64,000 bases of DNA, taken from assembly GCF_042453785.1 (NCBI RefSeq), contig NC_091669.1:8816501-8880500 (forward strand). Reading direction: 5' to 3'. How positions within the stretch are numbered: position 1 is the stretch's first letter; each line of letters opens with the position of its first letter. The notes under the pieces are model-generated. The model had not been told where the DNA came from, made no database searches, and saw only the letters and a list, made by a program, of their open reading frames with translations. Position numbers and translations under genes: made by a program. Origin of the DNA: Malus domestica (lineage: Eukaryota; Streptophyta; Magnoliopsida; Rosales; Rosaceae). Positions 10,467 through 21,594 of the stretch are shown in pieces.

Positions 10467-11794
10467 TTGGAGAAGGTTTCTATCTCAAAAGATTATCCAG
10501 ATCGCATGGTAAAGATTGGCACCACCTTGTCACCACCCATTCGGTTGGCATTGATCTCTTTTTTACAAGAGAACATTGAGGTCTTTACCTGGTCATACGA
10601 GGACATGCCAGGCATCTGTCCCGATATTATATGTCATCATTTGAGTATTGACCCTAATACCAAGCCAGTGAGACAGAAGCGAAGATCTTATGACGTTGAA
10701 CGATACGAAGCGATGAAAACAGAAGTTGAAAAACTCAAAGGCATAGCCTTCATCCGCGAAGTCAATTACCCAACATGGGTAGCAAATGTGGTCATTGTTA
10801 AGAAAAATCCGACCAAGGAAAGTCTCCTGCTCCCAAATGATAGCTTTCCTCTTCCTCTCATTGACAGACTTATAGACTCTACAGCAGGTTGTGAACTTCT
10901 GAGCTTTATGGATGCTTACTCAGGATACAACCAAATCCTCATGAAACCTCCGAACCAAGAACACACAACCTTCACTACTGACAGGGGACTATATTGCTAT
11001 AAAGTCATGCCCTTCGGCCTAAAAAATGCAGTAGCGACTTATCAAAGACTAGTCAATTCAATGTTTGCCAACAGATTAGGAAGAGCATAGAAGTTTACGT
11101 TGATGATATGTTAGTCAAGAGCAAACATGCTGACCAACACATCACCAACCTATCTGAAACTTTCACCATTCTGAAGAGGTATCGAATGAGGTTGAACCCC
11201 AACAAATGTGCCTTCGGCATAGGCTCTGGCAAATTCTTAGGCTTCATAATAAGCCAACGAGGCATTGAGGCTAATCCTGAGAAGATCAAAGTAATCCTCA
11301 ACATGAAGGAACCGATAACTTCAAAAGACATCCAAAGCCTTACTGTCAAGGTGGCAGCCTTAATTAGGTTCATCTCTAAGGCCACAAACAGATGTGCTCC
11401 TTTCTTCAAAGTACTTAAGGGAAGTAAAAAGTACATTACATGGACTGATGAATGTGCCGAGGCATTCAAGAACCTCAAGGACTACATGAGTAAAGTTCAT
11501 CTGCTCTCCAAACCTGAGGTTGGTGACATTCTCATTATCTATCTATCGGTATCGGCTTCAACAGTAAGTTCCGTTCTCATTCAAAATGATGGTAATGTCA
11601 AACGGCCTGTATACTACGCTAGCAAGGCCTTACAAGATGCGAAGATACGATACTCCAACATTGAGAAATTGGCTCTAGCATTGGTCATGTCTGCTCGAAA
11701 ACTTCGCCCTTACTTCCAAGAACACTCCATCATCGTGCTTACAATCATCATCTTCGACAGATACTCTAAAGTCCTGACACTTCAGGGTGAATGA
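10467..11794 (+). pseudogene. Gypsy reverse transcriptase region
   Basis: Frame 10467-11090 carries RT fingers and palm motifs (YEDMPGI, PVRQKRR, FIREVNYPTWVANVV, FPLPLIDRLID, FMDAYSGYNQI, MPFGLKNAVATYQRLV). The YVDD catalytic box is at 11096-11107, but it lies in another frame because one base was lost just before it (stop at 11088-11090). Frame 11108-11794 continues with KFLGFIISQRGIEANPEKI and the RNase H-linked connection (RPVYYASKALQDA). The order and motifs are those of Ty3/gypsy elements. Confidence 0.9.
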
Positions 11795-12400
11795 TCAAAT
11801 GGGCGGCGATAACATTGGGTGAGTTTGACATCTCATACCAACCAAAGCCAGCTGAGAAGGGCCAAGCAGTGGCAGACTTCATCACCAACTTCACATATCC
11901 TATTGACATTATTTCTACGCCTAAAAAAGTGGTTTCATTACCCTCTGAAGCTCAGAGAATAGAACCAACAGCCCCAGCATGGAGTCTATATGTTAATGGC
12001 TCGTCCAACCAACAGGGTTGTGAAGCAAGACTAGTCCTTACGACCCCTGACAAAGTGGCAATGGAGTATGCTCTTCGTTTCAAAATCAAGGCATCGAACA
12101 ATGAGGCCGAATATGAAGCCCTCCTAGCAGGCTTACGTTTGGCCAAACACCTTGGGGTTAAACAAATTGATATCTTCAATGACTTCCAATTGGTGATTAA
12201 CCAGGTCACCAACAACCTTGACACTAAAGATAGCTTCGTGGCAGCATATCTGGCACAAACACAATTGTTGCTCAAGCACTTCCACTACCAGATCACCCAA
12301 ATTCCTCGAGCGGCAAACAGTCATGTAGACGTTTTGGCTCGCCTCGCCTCAGTAGTGGAAGACAAAATTGGGAGAAAAAATTCAGGTCGAATTGTTGGCA
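11791..12400 (+). pseudogene. Retrotransposon RNase H region
   Basis: A stop at 11791 separates this part from RT. The frame reads a connection segment (GEFDISYQPKPAEKGQAVAD) and an RNase H fold: YVNGSSNQQG, NNEAEYEALLAGLRLA, FNDFQLVINQ, NSHVDVLARLAS. The first catalytic Asp (usually YVDGSSN) is Asn here. The Glu and the two later Asp positions are kept. Activity is unlikely. Confidence 0.85.
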
Positions 12401-13692
12401 GCACCAAGCATCATGGCCACAGAAGTGTGCAACTTACAACAGGGGGATAGTTGGATTACCCCGGTTTATAAATTCATTGTGCATGGCACCCTCCCAAATG
12501 ATAAAGTTCAAACTAAGCAGATTCGATACAAAGCTACCCATTACTTGATCATTAATGACCAACTCTACAAACGGGGTTTTAACCTACCATACCTAAGATG
12601 CCTTACGCCCGCGGAGGCGGAAATTGTCCTTCGGGAAATACATGAAGGAATCTGTGAAGATCATGCTGGATCTCGATCCCTAGCACACAAGGTTGTTCGC
12701 CAAGGATATTACTGGCCAACACTCCACCAAGATGCCATCATAATATCTCGCTCATGTGATAAATGCCAACGCTACGCAACTATTCCTCATTCCTCTCTTG
12801 AGCCGCTCACTCCTATGATCAGCCCTTGGCCCTTCGCCCAATAGGGACCTGATTTAATTAGCCCAATGCCTACAGGGAAGGGCAAGGTCCGCTATGCAAT
12901 CGTTGCAATTGACTACTTCACAAAGTGGGCCGAAGTAGAACCTTGGCAACCATTATTGAGACAAAAATAGAAGACTTCGTATGAAAAAACATCCTTTGCA
13001 GATTCAGCATTCCCAATGCGATAGCCACTGATAACGGGCGATAGTTCAACAACAATAAGTTCAGGATGTTCTGCTCTAAGTTCAACATCAACTTATGTTT
13101 CGCCTCCCCAGCTCATCCCCAGTCTAATGGAAAAATTGAAGCCATCAACAAAATAATCAAGTGTACTTTAAAAACCAGCTTGGACAAGGCTAAAGGTTGT
13201 TGGCCAGAATTTGTACCCCAAGTTCTTTGGTCATACCGCACTTCATATCGGACTTCAACAGGAGAAACTTCATTCTCACTTACTTTTGGTACAAAGGCAG
13301 TTGTCCCAGTTGAGCTTGAGCAAGCAACGTTCCGAGTCCAAAACTACGTGTTAAGCGAAAATGACAAACAACTTACCCTCAACTTAGATTTAGTCGAGGA
13401 ACACAGAAACCAGGCTCACTTGAGGAATGTCGCTTACAAGCAATGCATCTCCAACTAATATGACTCAAGGGTCAAACCTCGTTCTTTCAAAATGGGGGAC
13501 TAGGACTGGGTATTGAAGAAAAGATTACTCTGCAACAGAGTCCCGAGTGAAGTAACACTTAATCCAAACTGGGATAGACCGTTTGAAGTTGTTGGCATCA
13601 GTCGCTCTGGCTCCTACAAGCTTAAAAGCACCGATGGCAAGACCCTTGGCCATTCATGGAACGCTGATCACTTGAAGTACTATTACAAGTAA
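12368..13692 (+). pseudogene. Gypsy integrase region
   Basis: The HHCC zinc finger is readable at about 12640-12775 (IHEGICEDHAGS, then SCDKCQRYA). A stop replaces a Gln codon at 12842. The core follows with the first Asp in AIDYFTKWAE near 12906, the second in ATDNGR at about 13024 (followed by an in-frame TAG), and the Glu in SNGKIEAINK near 13120. The C-terminal part ends with WNADHLKYYYK and a stop at 13690. At least four stops break it. Confidence 0.9.
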
Positions 13693-14776
13693 ACTCACAT
13701 TGTACAAGTGTTAAGCTTCAACCGTTCGGCATCCTATGTAACGAATACCATTTGGCATGAATTCAATAAAGTGGTGATTTAGACAACTCGGTCTTAATCC
13801 TCTTACATTCCTAGCAATGAAACACTCGGGTTCAAAGCTTCAACATGAATGCTTCCAACATGAAACAAAGTCTAAGTATATGTCAACAAGACTATACAAA
13901 TAAACGAATAGCTTCACAGTATATTCGTTCAATCATACATTCCAACACATTCATACATAAGCCAACTGTGCTTCAAAAGGGTTCAAAATACTTTGTGTCA
14001 TTCAGCACTTGCTACAATGTGCCTCGGCACCTTGCCCTTATTCTCACCAACTAGGTGATAAAGGAACTTACCTTCGTACCACCAACCAAGTGATGAAATG
14101 CACAACCCGTACTTTAATATTATTTGGCAACTTGCCACTCTTATCACCAACTAGGTGAAGAAGGAACTGATCTTTGTGCCACCAACCAGGTGATGAAATG
14201 TGATGAAGGAACTCACCTTCATACCACCAACCAAGTGATGAAATGTGATGAAGGAACTCACCTTCATACCACCAACCAGGTGATGAAAGCAACTCACCAT
14301 TCATTCCATCATCTAGAAGACGAGTGGTATAACTTGTACATGTAAACTCTTAGCATTCACAAATAATCAAAAACCCTCAAGCTTTACAACTCAACTAGGG
14401 GAGCACTTATACCCAACAAGAGTTATAGTTACCAACAAAGTCTTATTGCAAGCCAACAACAACTTCAGTGCATGGTATACGAAGATCAAACTATTCAGCC
14501 CTCTTGCATCTGCTTCAAACATTTCTCCTCTGTAACAATGCAAACACTACAACTCATAGAAAGCTTCACACACTCTTCATCAAGACTGCTAGAAGCAAAT
14601 TCAATTTATATTGTTCACCCAAACCTTCGACTACTACAAGGTGTGGCTTGTATATGTTGTCTCTCCTACATTTTCAAATTTCCAGTTTTCCCAAAAATAA
14701 AATAAAAAATCGAAAAAGGGAAATTGGGAAATTCAACAAAGCTTCATCAATGAAGGACAACTATAAACTCTCAAAA
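13693..14776 (+). repeat. Post-pol region of the gypsy element with a short tandem repeat
   Basis: No protein is recognised. At about 14070-14290 a unit of roughly 45-50 bp (ACCACCAACCAGGTGATGAAATG plus AAGGAACTCACCTTC, each shown only in part) is repeated three to five times. Around 14395 there is a polypurine-like motif (CTAGGGGAGCACTT). Confidence 0.6.
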
Positions 14777-15498
14777 GCTTCACACACTCTTGATCAAGAT
14801 AGTGTGAAGCAAAACCAATTTCTGGTGCCAACAAGAGCTTCATCAATGGAGGGCAACCATAATTCTCAAAAGCTTCACACACTCTTGATCAAGACAGTGT
14901 GAAGCAAAACCAATTTATGGTGCCAACAAGAGCTTCATCAAATGAGTTCAACCACAATTCTCAAAAGCTTCACACACTTTTGATCAAGACAGTGTGAAGC
15001 AAAACCAATTTATGATGCCAACAAGAGCTTCATCAACGGAGTTCAACCAAAATTCTCAAAAACTTCACATTCTTGATCAAGACAGTGTGAAACAAAACCA
15101 ATTTATGGTGTCAACAAGGGCTTCATCAATGGAGGGCAACCACAATTCTCAAAAACTTCACACACTCTTGATCAAGACAGTATGAAGCAAAACCAATTTA
15201 TGGTGCCAACAAGAGCTTCATCAATGGAGGGTAACCACAATTCTCAAAAGCTTCACACACTCTTGATCAAGACAGTGTGAAGCAAAACCAATTTATGGTG
15301 CCAACAAGAGCTTCATCAAAGGAGTTCAACCACAATTCTCAAAAGCTTCACACACTCTTGATCAAGACAGTGTGAATCAAAACGAATTTATGGTGCCGAC
15401 TAAACCTTCATCAATAGAGGGCAACTACAATTCTCAAAAGCTTCACACACTCTTGATCAAGACAGTGTGAAGCAAAATCAATTTATGGTGCCAACATA
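14777..15498 (+). repeat. 95-bp tandem repeat, 8 copies, each with a hairpin
   Basis: Eight copies start near 14777, 14872, 14967, 15061, 15155, 15250, 15345 and 15440, spaced 94-95 bp. Each holds an inverted repeat: GCTTCACAC, a spacer centred on TTGATCAA, then GTGTGAAGC. The remainder of each unit reads CAAAACCAATTTATGGTGCC and a segment with GCTTCATCAA. It lies between integrase and the 3' LTR. Confidence 0.88.
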
Positions 15499-16056
15499 AG
15501 CTTCAACACCAAAGTTTCACCTACAAATCTTTAACTCCAAAGCTTCAACTCCAAAGCTTCACCTACAAAAGCTTCAACTCCAAGCTTTGAGCTTCAACTT
15601 CAAAGTTTCACCTACAAAAGCTTCAACTCCAAGCTTTAACTCCAAGCTTTGAGCTTCAACGTCAAAGCTTCACCTACAAAAGTCTCAACTCCAAAGCTTC
15701 ACCTACAAAAGCTTCTTCAACTCCAAAGCTTCACCTACAAAAGCTTCAACTCCAAAGTTTCACCTATAAAAGCTTCAACTCCAAAGCTTCACCTACAAAA
15801 GTTTCAACTCCAATACTTCACCTACAAAGCTTCAACACCAAAGCTTACAAAGGCTTCACCTACAAAGCTTCAACCCAAAAGCTTCACCTACAAAAGCTTC
15901 AACACAAAAGCTTCATCTACAAAAGCTTCACACACTCTTAATTAAGATAGTGTGAAGCAAAATCAATTCATGGTACCCAACAAAGCTTCAACCTCAAAGC
16001 TTCACCTACAAAGCTTCAACACCAAAACTTCACCTACAAAGCTTCACATATAAAGT
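15499..16056 (+). repeat. Short tandem repeat of about 29 bp (AAAGCTTCACCTACA type)
   Basis: A degenerate array built from AGCTTCAACTCCAA and AGCTTCACCTACAA modules, with roughly 20 copies. It continues the GCTTCA word of the preceding 95-bp repeat, so it may have arisen from it. Confidence 0.8.

Positions 16057-16059
<3 letters not shown>

Positions 16060-16100
<41 letters not shown>
16060..16100. repeat. (TA)n microsatellite
   Basis: A run of alternating TA of about 38 bases inside the gypsy element, followed by AT-rich sequence and A-tracts. Confidence 0.9.
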
Positions 16101-16101
<1 letters not shown>

Positions 16102-16569
16102 GAAAATTCAAAAAAAAATTGAAAATTAAAAAAAAAAAAATTGCATAGGCCTCCTCTTCTTTGGGCCTAACAACTTTCATAACAAATATATATGAAAGGG
16201 GAGTTTTGGGCTACCACTTAGAAAGGAAAATGGTGAAATTTTGTTACTTTGGAAACTTGGCTACTAGCAAGACACCTCTTTCGTCAACTTCCTCGACCGG
16301 AGACTTGGGGGACTCCTACCATATGCTATTGCACCTTGATATTCGAAAGTCTCACGACCATTCAATGACTTGGATTTTTCAAGTCTCCAACCGAGAAGTT
16401 TTCCTCACTTGGGAAATTAAGGGAGCACTACCTCAACCTACATGCTTCACTCACAAAACTTCAACATACAAGCTTCAACAAAAGAAAAAATTCAAAGAAC
16501 TTAGTGAAGAAGACTTTGGTGTATTTAACACAATACGTTGAAATGAAGCAAAGCTTATTTATTGATATC

Positions 16570-17045
16570 TCTGAGAAGTTACAAATATGTACATATACAT
16601 GAATCAAAATAAACAAATAAGAAGGAGCCTTCACAAAGGTTGCTCAAGAGAAGTCTCAGCAGTCGGCAGAGCCCCAGAAAGAGAAGGCACCGGAGGGTGA
16701 TCATTCAGAGCCTCAGTACTGGGCAGAACCCCAGAAGGAGGAGGCACTGGAGGTTGATCATTTGGAGCTTCATTACGCGGTATAGCCCCAGAAGACGAAG
16801 GCAATAAATGCCTTTGGAACAAACCACAAACCTCTGATAATTAAGTAAAATCTGACCATCAGATTCCTGTAGCTGGTCAAGCTTCATCTTCATGTTTGTA
16901 GCATAGTCATGTGCGAGCCTGTGCAACTGTTTATTCACATGCTATAACCCTCTGATCTCCTGTTTGAGACTTATCGCTTCAGTCGCCAATGACTCAACTT
17001 GGCGGGTTCGAGCAAATAGGCGTTGGGTCATATTAGACACAGAAC
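16570..17045 (-). pseudogene. Antisense accessory ORF of the Tat-like element (coiled coil plus Pro-rich repeats), broken
   Basis: On the strand opposite to gag-pol, reading from about 17042 down, the frame gives MTQRLFARTRQVESLATE, then ISLKQEIRGL, a stop, then NKQLHRLAHDYATNMKMKLD. This has a heptad-like pattern and would form a coiled coil. After a one-base shift near 16820 it continues as FQRHLLPSSSG followed by three tandem Pro-rich repeats (PRNEAPNDQPPVPPPSG, PSTEALNDHPPVPSLSG and a shorter one) and ends at 16631. Tat-lineage elements are known to carry extra ORFs, often antisense, between integrase and the 3' LTR. The function is unknown. Confidence 0.6.
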
Positions 17046-17082
17046 CTGCACATTGAACACTAAGAGCCAGACTTCCAACAGG

Positions 17083-17594
17083 ATTACTTGCTCAAAAATC
17101 GAAAAGGCACCGGTCTCCAAATCTCGAGAGCTAGACTCCTACTAGGATTGCTTTCTCAAAAATCGAAGAGGCACCGCTATCCGAATCTCGAGAGCCAGAC
17201 TCCCAACAGGATTGCTTACTCAAAAATCGAAGAGGCATCCACTCTCCGAATCTCGAGAGTCATACTCCTAACAGGATTACTTGCTCAAAAATGGAAGAGG
17301 CACCGCTCTCCAAATCTCGAGAACCAGACTCCCACCAGGATTGCTTTCTCACAAATCGAAGAGGCACCGTTATCCGAATCTCGAGAGCCAGACTCCCAAC
17401 AGGATTACTTTCTCAAAAATTGAAAAGGCACCGCTCTCCGAATCTCGAAAGCCAAACTCCCAACATGATTGCTTTCTCAAAAATCGAAGAGGCACCGTTC
17501 TCCGAATCTCGAGAGCTATATCCCCGATAGGATTGCTTGTTTGAAAACCGAAAAGGCATCACTCTCCGAACTTCGAGACCCATATTTCCTTGGA
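17083..17594 (+). repeat. 64-bp tandem repeat, 8 copies
   Basis: Units start GATTGCTT or GATTACTT at about 17083, 17147, 17211, 17275, 17339, 17403, 17467 and 17531. Each contains CTCAAAAATCGAAGAGGCA and a TCTCGAGA palindrome. They give spurious open frames in all phases. The array lies upstream of the start of the antisense frame. Confidence 0.88.
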
Positions 17595-18905
17595 TAAAGC
17601 TTGTCTGCAATCTTCACACGCAACATCAGCTTTCCAGATACCACAGACCACTTTTTCAAAGTGCTGTGACAAAGTTAAAACACGTGAATCTTGCAGCTCC
17701 CACTACATTGCTATGATCGAGAAGGGTAAAGGAATATCGTTACTACTCACTGTTGGGACAATTCCTATATATGTCGACCTTCATCCTCCACAGCCAGGCA
17801 AACCTGCAAATAAAAAATATGCTCAACTTTTCTTCACATCCGAGAGAGCACTCTCAGCAGCGTCTCTTGAAATACTTAGCTTATTTTCCCCCGATAATAC
17901 CTCTGCAAACAAGCCATACCAGAGCAAGTGTGTCTCATATCATCAGCGTTAAAAGTAAGAGTATCTCATATCATGCTTTTTCCCTGTCTTTTCCTTCGCC
18001 CTTGTTCTTACCTGTAAGACAATGAAAAAGAGAGCAATCAGTCAGCACTTTGAATCAAGCTTCCAGTCAGGAACTGACTGCCTGGAACCCCTTGCCTGAT
18101 TACTTACCTGGCATTGCTCTTGAGTACTCATCTTCAATATCTTGTGCTTCCAGAGAAGATACCACATCTGCCTAAGGAACATATAGGGCAAGTGAGAATG
18201 ATACAAGGAAGCATGTGGAGACAAGCGCAACAGAACACGTACCGATTTATCTATTGCATTGTCAACAGCAAAAGTATCTCATATCATCAAGTTCGAACAC
18301 ACTCTTGATTTGATGAACTTGTATTGACCCTCAAATTCTTGAGTTGACCTTATACTCTGGAGGAAACCAGAAAACCCTCCAACCTAGTTCAAGAATAAGT
18401 CTGTGGAAAGTTACTTCTTCAAAAGCAAAAGTACATCATATCATCTATTCTCCATGTCCTTTTCTTTGTCCTTGTTGATGTCTACAGAACAAAGAGAATG
18501 AGAACAATCAGCCGGAACACGAGATCAAACTTTCGATCTGAGACTGACTGCTTGGAACTCTGATTGCTTACTTTGTCTGTCACCTCTTTCGGCAGATCTC
18601 CTCGCTCAGAGACTTAGGGGACTCCTACTATAGGGTTTGTATTGCACTTGACCAAGCCCAAAAGTACAAGTAAGCTTCAAGTGAAATTGATACATTACCT
18701 TGTGCATCTCCATCGGTTAAAGATATCACCCCTAGATGGAGGAAAAGTACTTCCAGAGAAGATGCCACATCTACTATGAGACAGATAAGGCAAGTGAAAA
18801 TGATACCACACTTCGGTACTTAAAAGTTTCGTAATTACTCAGCGGCTCGGATCTCGCAAGTCCCCAACCGAGGAGCTTCCCTCACTCGGGAACTTAGGGG
18901 AGCAT
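17595..18905 (+). repeat. Gypsy 3' non-coding region up to the polypurine tract
   Basis: No protein is recognised. Words such as AAGTATCTCATATCATC and AGACTTAGGGGACTCCTAC recur at several places. The polypurine tract proper is AACTTAGGGGAGCAT at 18891-18905, immediately before the 3' LTR. Confidence 0.6.
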
Positions 18906-19386
18906 TGATTGTACCATACTTGACCAATCTCGAAACTACTAAGCACCGATCAACGTGATACCGTCAAGGACCCAGAAGAGTTTCCCTCCAACCAGGAGGC
19001 CAATCACAGTGCGACACGTGTCAACATCAAAAGCCAATCACAACACGACAAGTGTCAATTCAGAACAAAGCTAGAAACTCTCTTCTATAAAAGGAAATCA
19101 TTCTCCCACAATATTTCCTGATGTCATTTGTACTAAATCATTCACTAGTACTCACTAAAAGAGAGCTTGAACCTATGTACTTGTGTAAACCCTTCATAAT
19201 TAATGAGAACTCCTCTACTCTGTGGACGTAGCCAATCTGAGTGAACCACGTACATCTTGTGTTTTGCTTTCCTGTCTCTATCCATTTACATACTTACCCA
19301 CATTAGTGACCGGAGCAATCTAGTGAAGGTCACAAACTTGACACTTTCTGTTGTACCAAAGTCCTCGCCGATTTTGTGCATCAACA
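18906..19386 (+). repeat. 3' LTR of the gypsy element
   Basis: 481 bp, starting TGATTGTACC and ending TGCATCAACA. It has a TATA box at 19086-19092 and two CCAAT/ACGTG repeat units (18999-19062), against three in the 5' LTR. The right flank AGTTT (19387-19391) is the imperfect partner of GGTTT at the left. Confidence 0.92.
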
Positions 19387-19981
19387 AGTTTCATGGCAAC
19401 TTTATACTGAAATTGGAAAGCTTAACGCCCTCAAGGTATTCAACCAATTACTAGCTGGAAGATGCCTTACCCTAAAAAACCGTGCACGAAAAAACTAGCT
19501 GCCGTTGAAGACGTAGTAAAAAAATCTCAAAATTTCTTCAATAGAAAAGCTTAATTAAGAGCTTGAAATTTCTTCACACTAAAAAAAGTAGCCCCGAATT
19601 AAGATGCCTTAATTAAGATGTTTAATTGCAATGTAGTTGAAGAATCATATCCTATAATTAGTAATTAATTAAGCTGCTTCTAGTTTTAGAACATGAATTA
19701 CCACCACTATGTATGGCCCCAGGTTAGTTCATTGTCAATTACCACTTCTTTAACATGTTGTTCTCCATGCTTCCTCTCCAAGTCAGTACGTACTCAAATT
19801 GTTTCTTCCAAGCAAACCTAGTTGCTGCAGCCACCAGCACCCTGATCAACGCCAAGTCCACCACCGCGACAACGCCTATAATTTGTTTAAACTTTATGGC
19901 ATGACTTGTGGGAATCCTCGCAATAATAATTTTAAAGAATTCTTCACATCATAGCACGGAATTCCAGCTCAACTCTATCTC
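19387..19981. other. Duplicated spacer (5' flank of polygalacturonase copy 2, continued)
   Basis: This continues the 5' flank of copy 2 after the gypsy insertion. It matches about 190-760 and about 29480-30050. No gene is seen. Confidence 0.65.
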
Positions 19982-21323
19982 GAAGTGACGGAGCCAAGGA
20001 CAAGGTTCCCTATAGGATATAGCATAGGGAGAGTTTTGGATTTTTAAGTTTAAAAATAGTAATCTTTTGGGCTATTTAATGATTTTTAACAGTCATTTTC
20101 CACTTAGTAAATGTAAATTTTGAATCTTAAAGATGTTTTTAAGGAAAATAAGAGCCACTAAATGTTAAATACTCATCATTTTAACTAATATTATAATTTA
20201 GTAACAATTTAAAACTTTCATACTACAAATGATTCCTTATTTTATTCACTTAAAAGTTTTGAAGACTACAAGCCTAGAAAACATAGTATATATTTCTTAC
20301 TTCAAAGAGTAAATTACATTTTACCACCTCAGGTTTGACTGTTTGAGGTCTATTGCAACCTCATACAATAACTTCAAAACATTTCACTTTCATACCTCAA
20401 GTACTATTTTATTTTAATATAATAGATCCGTTACATTTTTCATCCATTGATCCGTTAAGAGCTCACGTGGCTGCCAAATTTATGTCACGTGGCAAAAAAT
20501 AATTTTTTATACATTAAAAATATTATAATAATTTACCCTACTAAAAAAAATAAACTGAAAACCCAAAAACCCATTCCCCTTGACCACCTCCTTCTCCTTC
20601 CTCTCTTCAAACCCTCCACCACCAAAACCCTCAAAAAACCCTATTCCCACCGCAACCATCTTCGTCTTCTTCCTCTCCGACTCTGCTCATCGTTTACTGG
20701 GCATTCCCATTTGGGTAATGAAAATGCCCGATTACGATTATGGGAGGAAAGAGAGAAAGTGTGGGAACGAAGCCCCATGCTACTGGGTTGGGGAGTGAAA
20801 GAGAGGTCGGGGGGGGGGGGGGGGGGGGCACGTGGGTTTGCGGGGGAGGTGGGGATGGGGTGGGATTGGGGGTTTGGGTTGCGAGGAAGGGGAAGGTGTC
20901 GGGGAAGGATTTCTAGGTTTATTTATTTATTTATTTATTATTATTATTTAAATAGGGTAAATTATTATAATATTTTAAATGTATATAATAATAAAAAAAT
21001 TGCCACGTGGCACAAATGTGGCATCCACATCAGCTCTTAACGGACCAATGGATGGAAAATGTAATGCATGTATTATATTGAAATAAAATAGTACATGGGG
21101 TATGAAAATGAAATTTTTTGAAGATGTTGTATGAGGTTGCAATAAACCTCAAACATGAGGTGATAAAGTGTAATTTAAACTACTTGAAATTATTACTTTC
21201 AGATTTACTATTATATAACTTTATTTATGTAACAAAAAGATTATTGACAAAAAAAAAACAAAAAGATTAAAAGTTTAATTAACTTTGCCCACCCACGTCC
21301 GAAATTCTTGGCTACGGCATTGC
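19982..21323. mobile_element. hAT-like element with a nested Mutator-like element
   Basis: The ends read GAAGTGACGGAGCCAAGGA at the left and, on the reverse strand, GCAATGCCGTAGCCAAGAA at the right, similar to the widespread GTGGCGGAGCCA terminus of plant hAT elements. Flanks share an ATCTC word (left TATCTC, right CATCTC). The body is interrupted by an 874-bp Mutator-like element at 20307-21180, so the element itself is only about 470 bp and has no coding capacity. Confidence 0.6.
20307..21180. mobile_element. Mutator-like non-autonomous element, 874 bp
   Basis: Inverted repeats of about 220 bp flank a GC-richer centre. The ends are GAGTAAATTACATTTTACC and, reversed, GTTTAAATTACACTTTATC. 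The 9-bp target duplication is TACTTCAAA (20298-20306) and TACTTGAAA (21181-21189), one mismatch. The centre (20560-20900) has a coding-like composition and a G-run of about 20 at 20809-20828, and may be captured sequence, but I recognise no protein. Confidence 0.8.
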
Positions 21324-21594
21324 CATCTCAATTGTTCCCTTTATAGTCTACTCTTCACTGATCGCGAATTGGTACATCACTTTACTTGCTAGAAACAATT
21401 ACAAAGACGAGCATCTACTATTACGTACTCAGGCAAGTATCGGTTTTCTATCACAAGGAGTTTCTCTCCATGACTAACGTTGTCGCTAACGGTTGTACCA
21501 AGATCCTATTCATCTGAAGAATGAGAAGCAAGTGCGTGCCAGTGCTTCTGCCTCGTTGATGTTAATTTGTCAAGGATTGAATTGTAGCTGTGGT

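Larger units (their letters stand above)
5641..19386 (+). mobile_element. Ty3/gypsy LTR retrotransposon, Tat-like, decayed, 13.7 kb
   Basis: The element is bounded by two LTRs starting TG and ending CA (5641-6144 and 18906-19386) and a 5-bp target duplication (GGTTT at 5636-5640, AGTTT at 19387-19391). It interrupts the 5' flank of polygalacturonase copy 2. Order inside: primer-binding site, a doubled gag region, protease, reverse transcriptase, RNase H, integrase, then 5.2 kb of repeat-rich DNA with an antisense frame before the 3' LTR. This pol order is gypsy, and the long post-integrase region with an antisense frame is typical of Tat elements. Many stops, frameshifts and lost active-site residues show it cannot move by itself. 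Confidence 0.95.

Noticed and set aside
14777-15498. CRISPR-like array
   Set aside because: The repeats are 95 bp with no unique spacers, in a plant retrotransposon. It is a simple tandem repeat.
16161-16541. Plus-strand open frame of 126 residues in the gypsy 3' region
   Set aside because: It overlaps the repeat-rich region before the antisense frame and has no known domain; no conservation can be shown.
17088-17610. Several overlapping open frames with repeated SESREPDSQ-type motifs
   Set aside because: They are translations of the 64-bp tandem repeat; 64 is not a multiple of 3, so frames rotate from copy to copy.
20489-21040. 183-residue open frame as a gene
   Set aside because: It spans the inverted arms and the G-run of a Mutator-like element and has no start context or domain.
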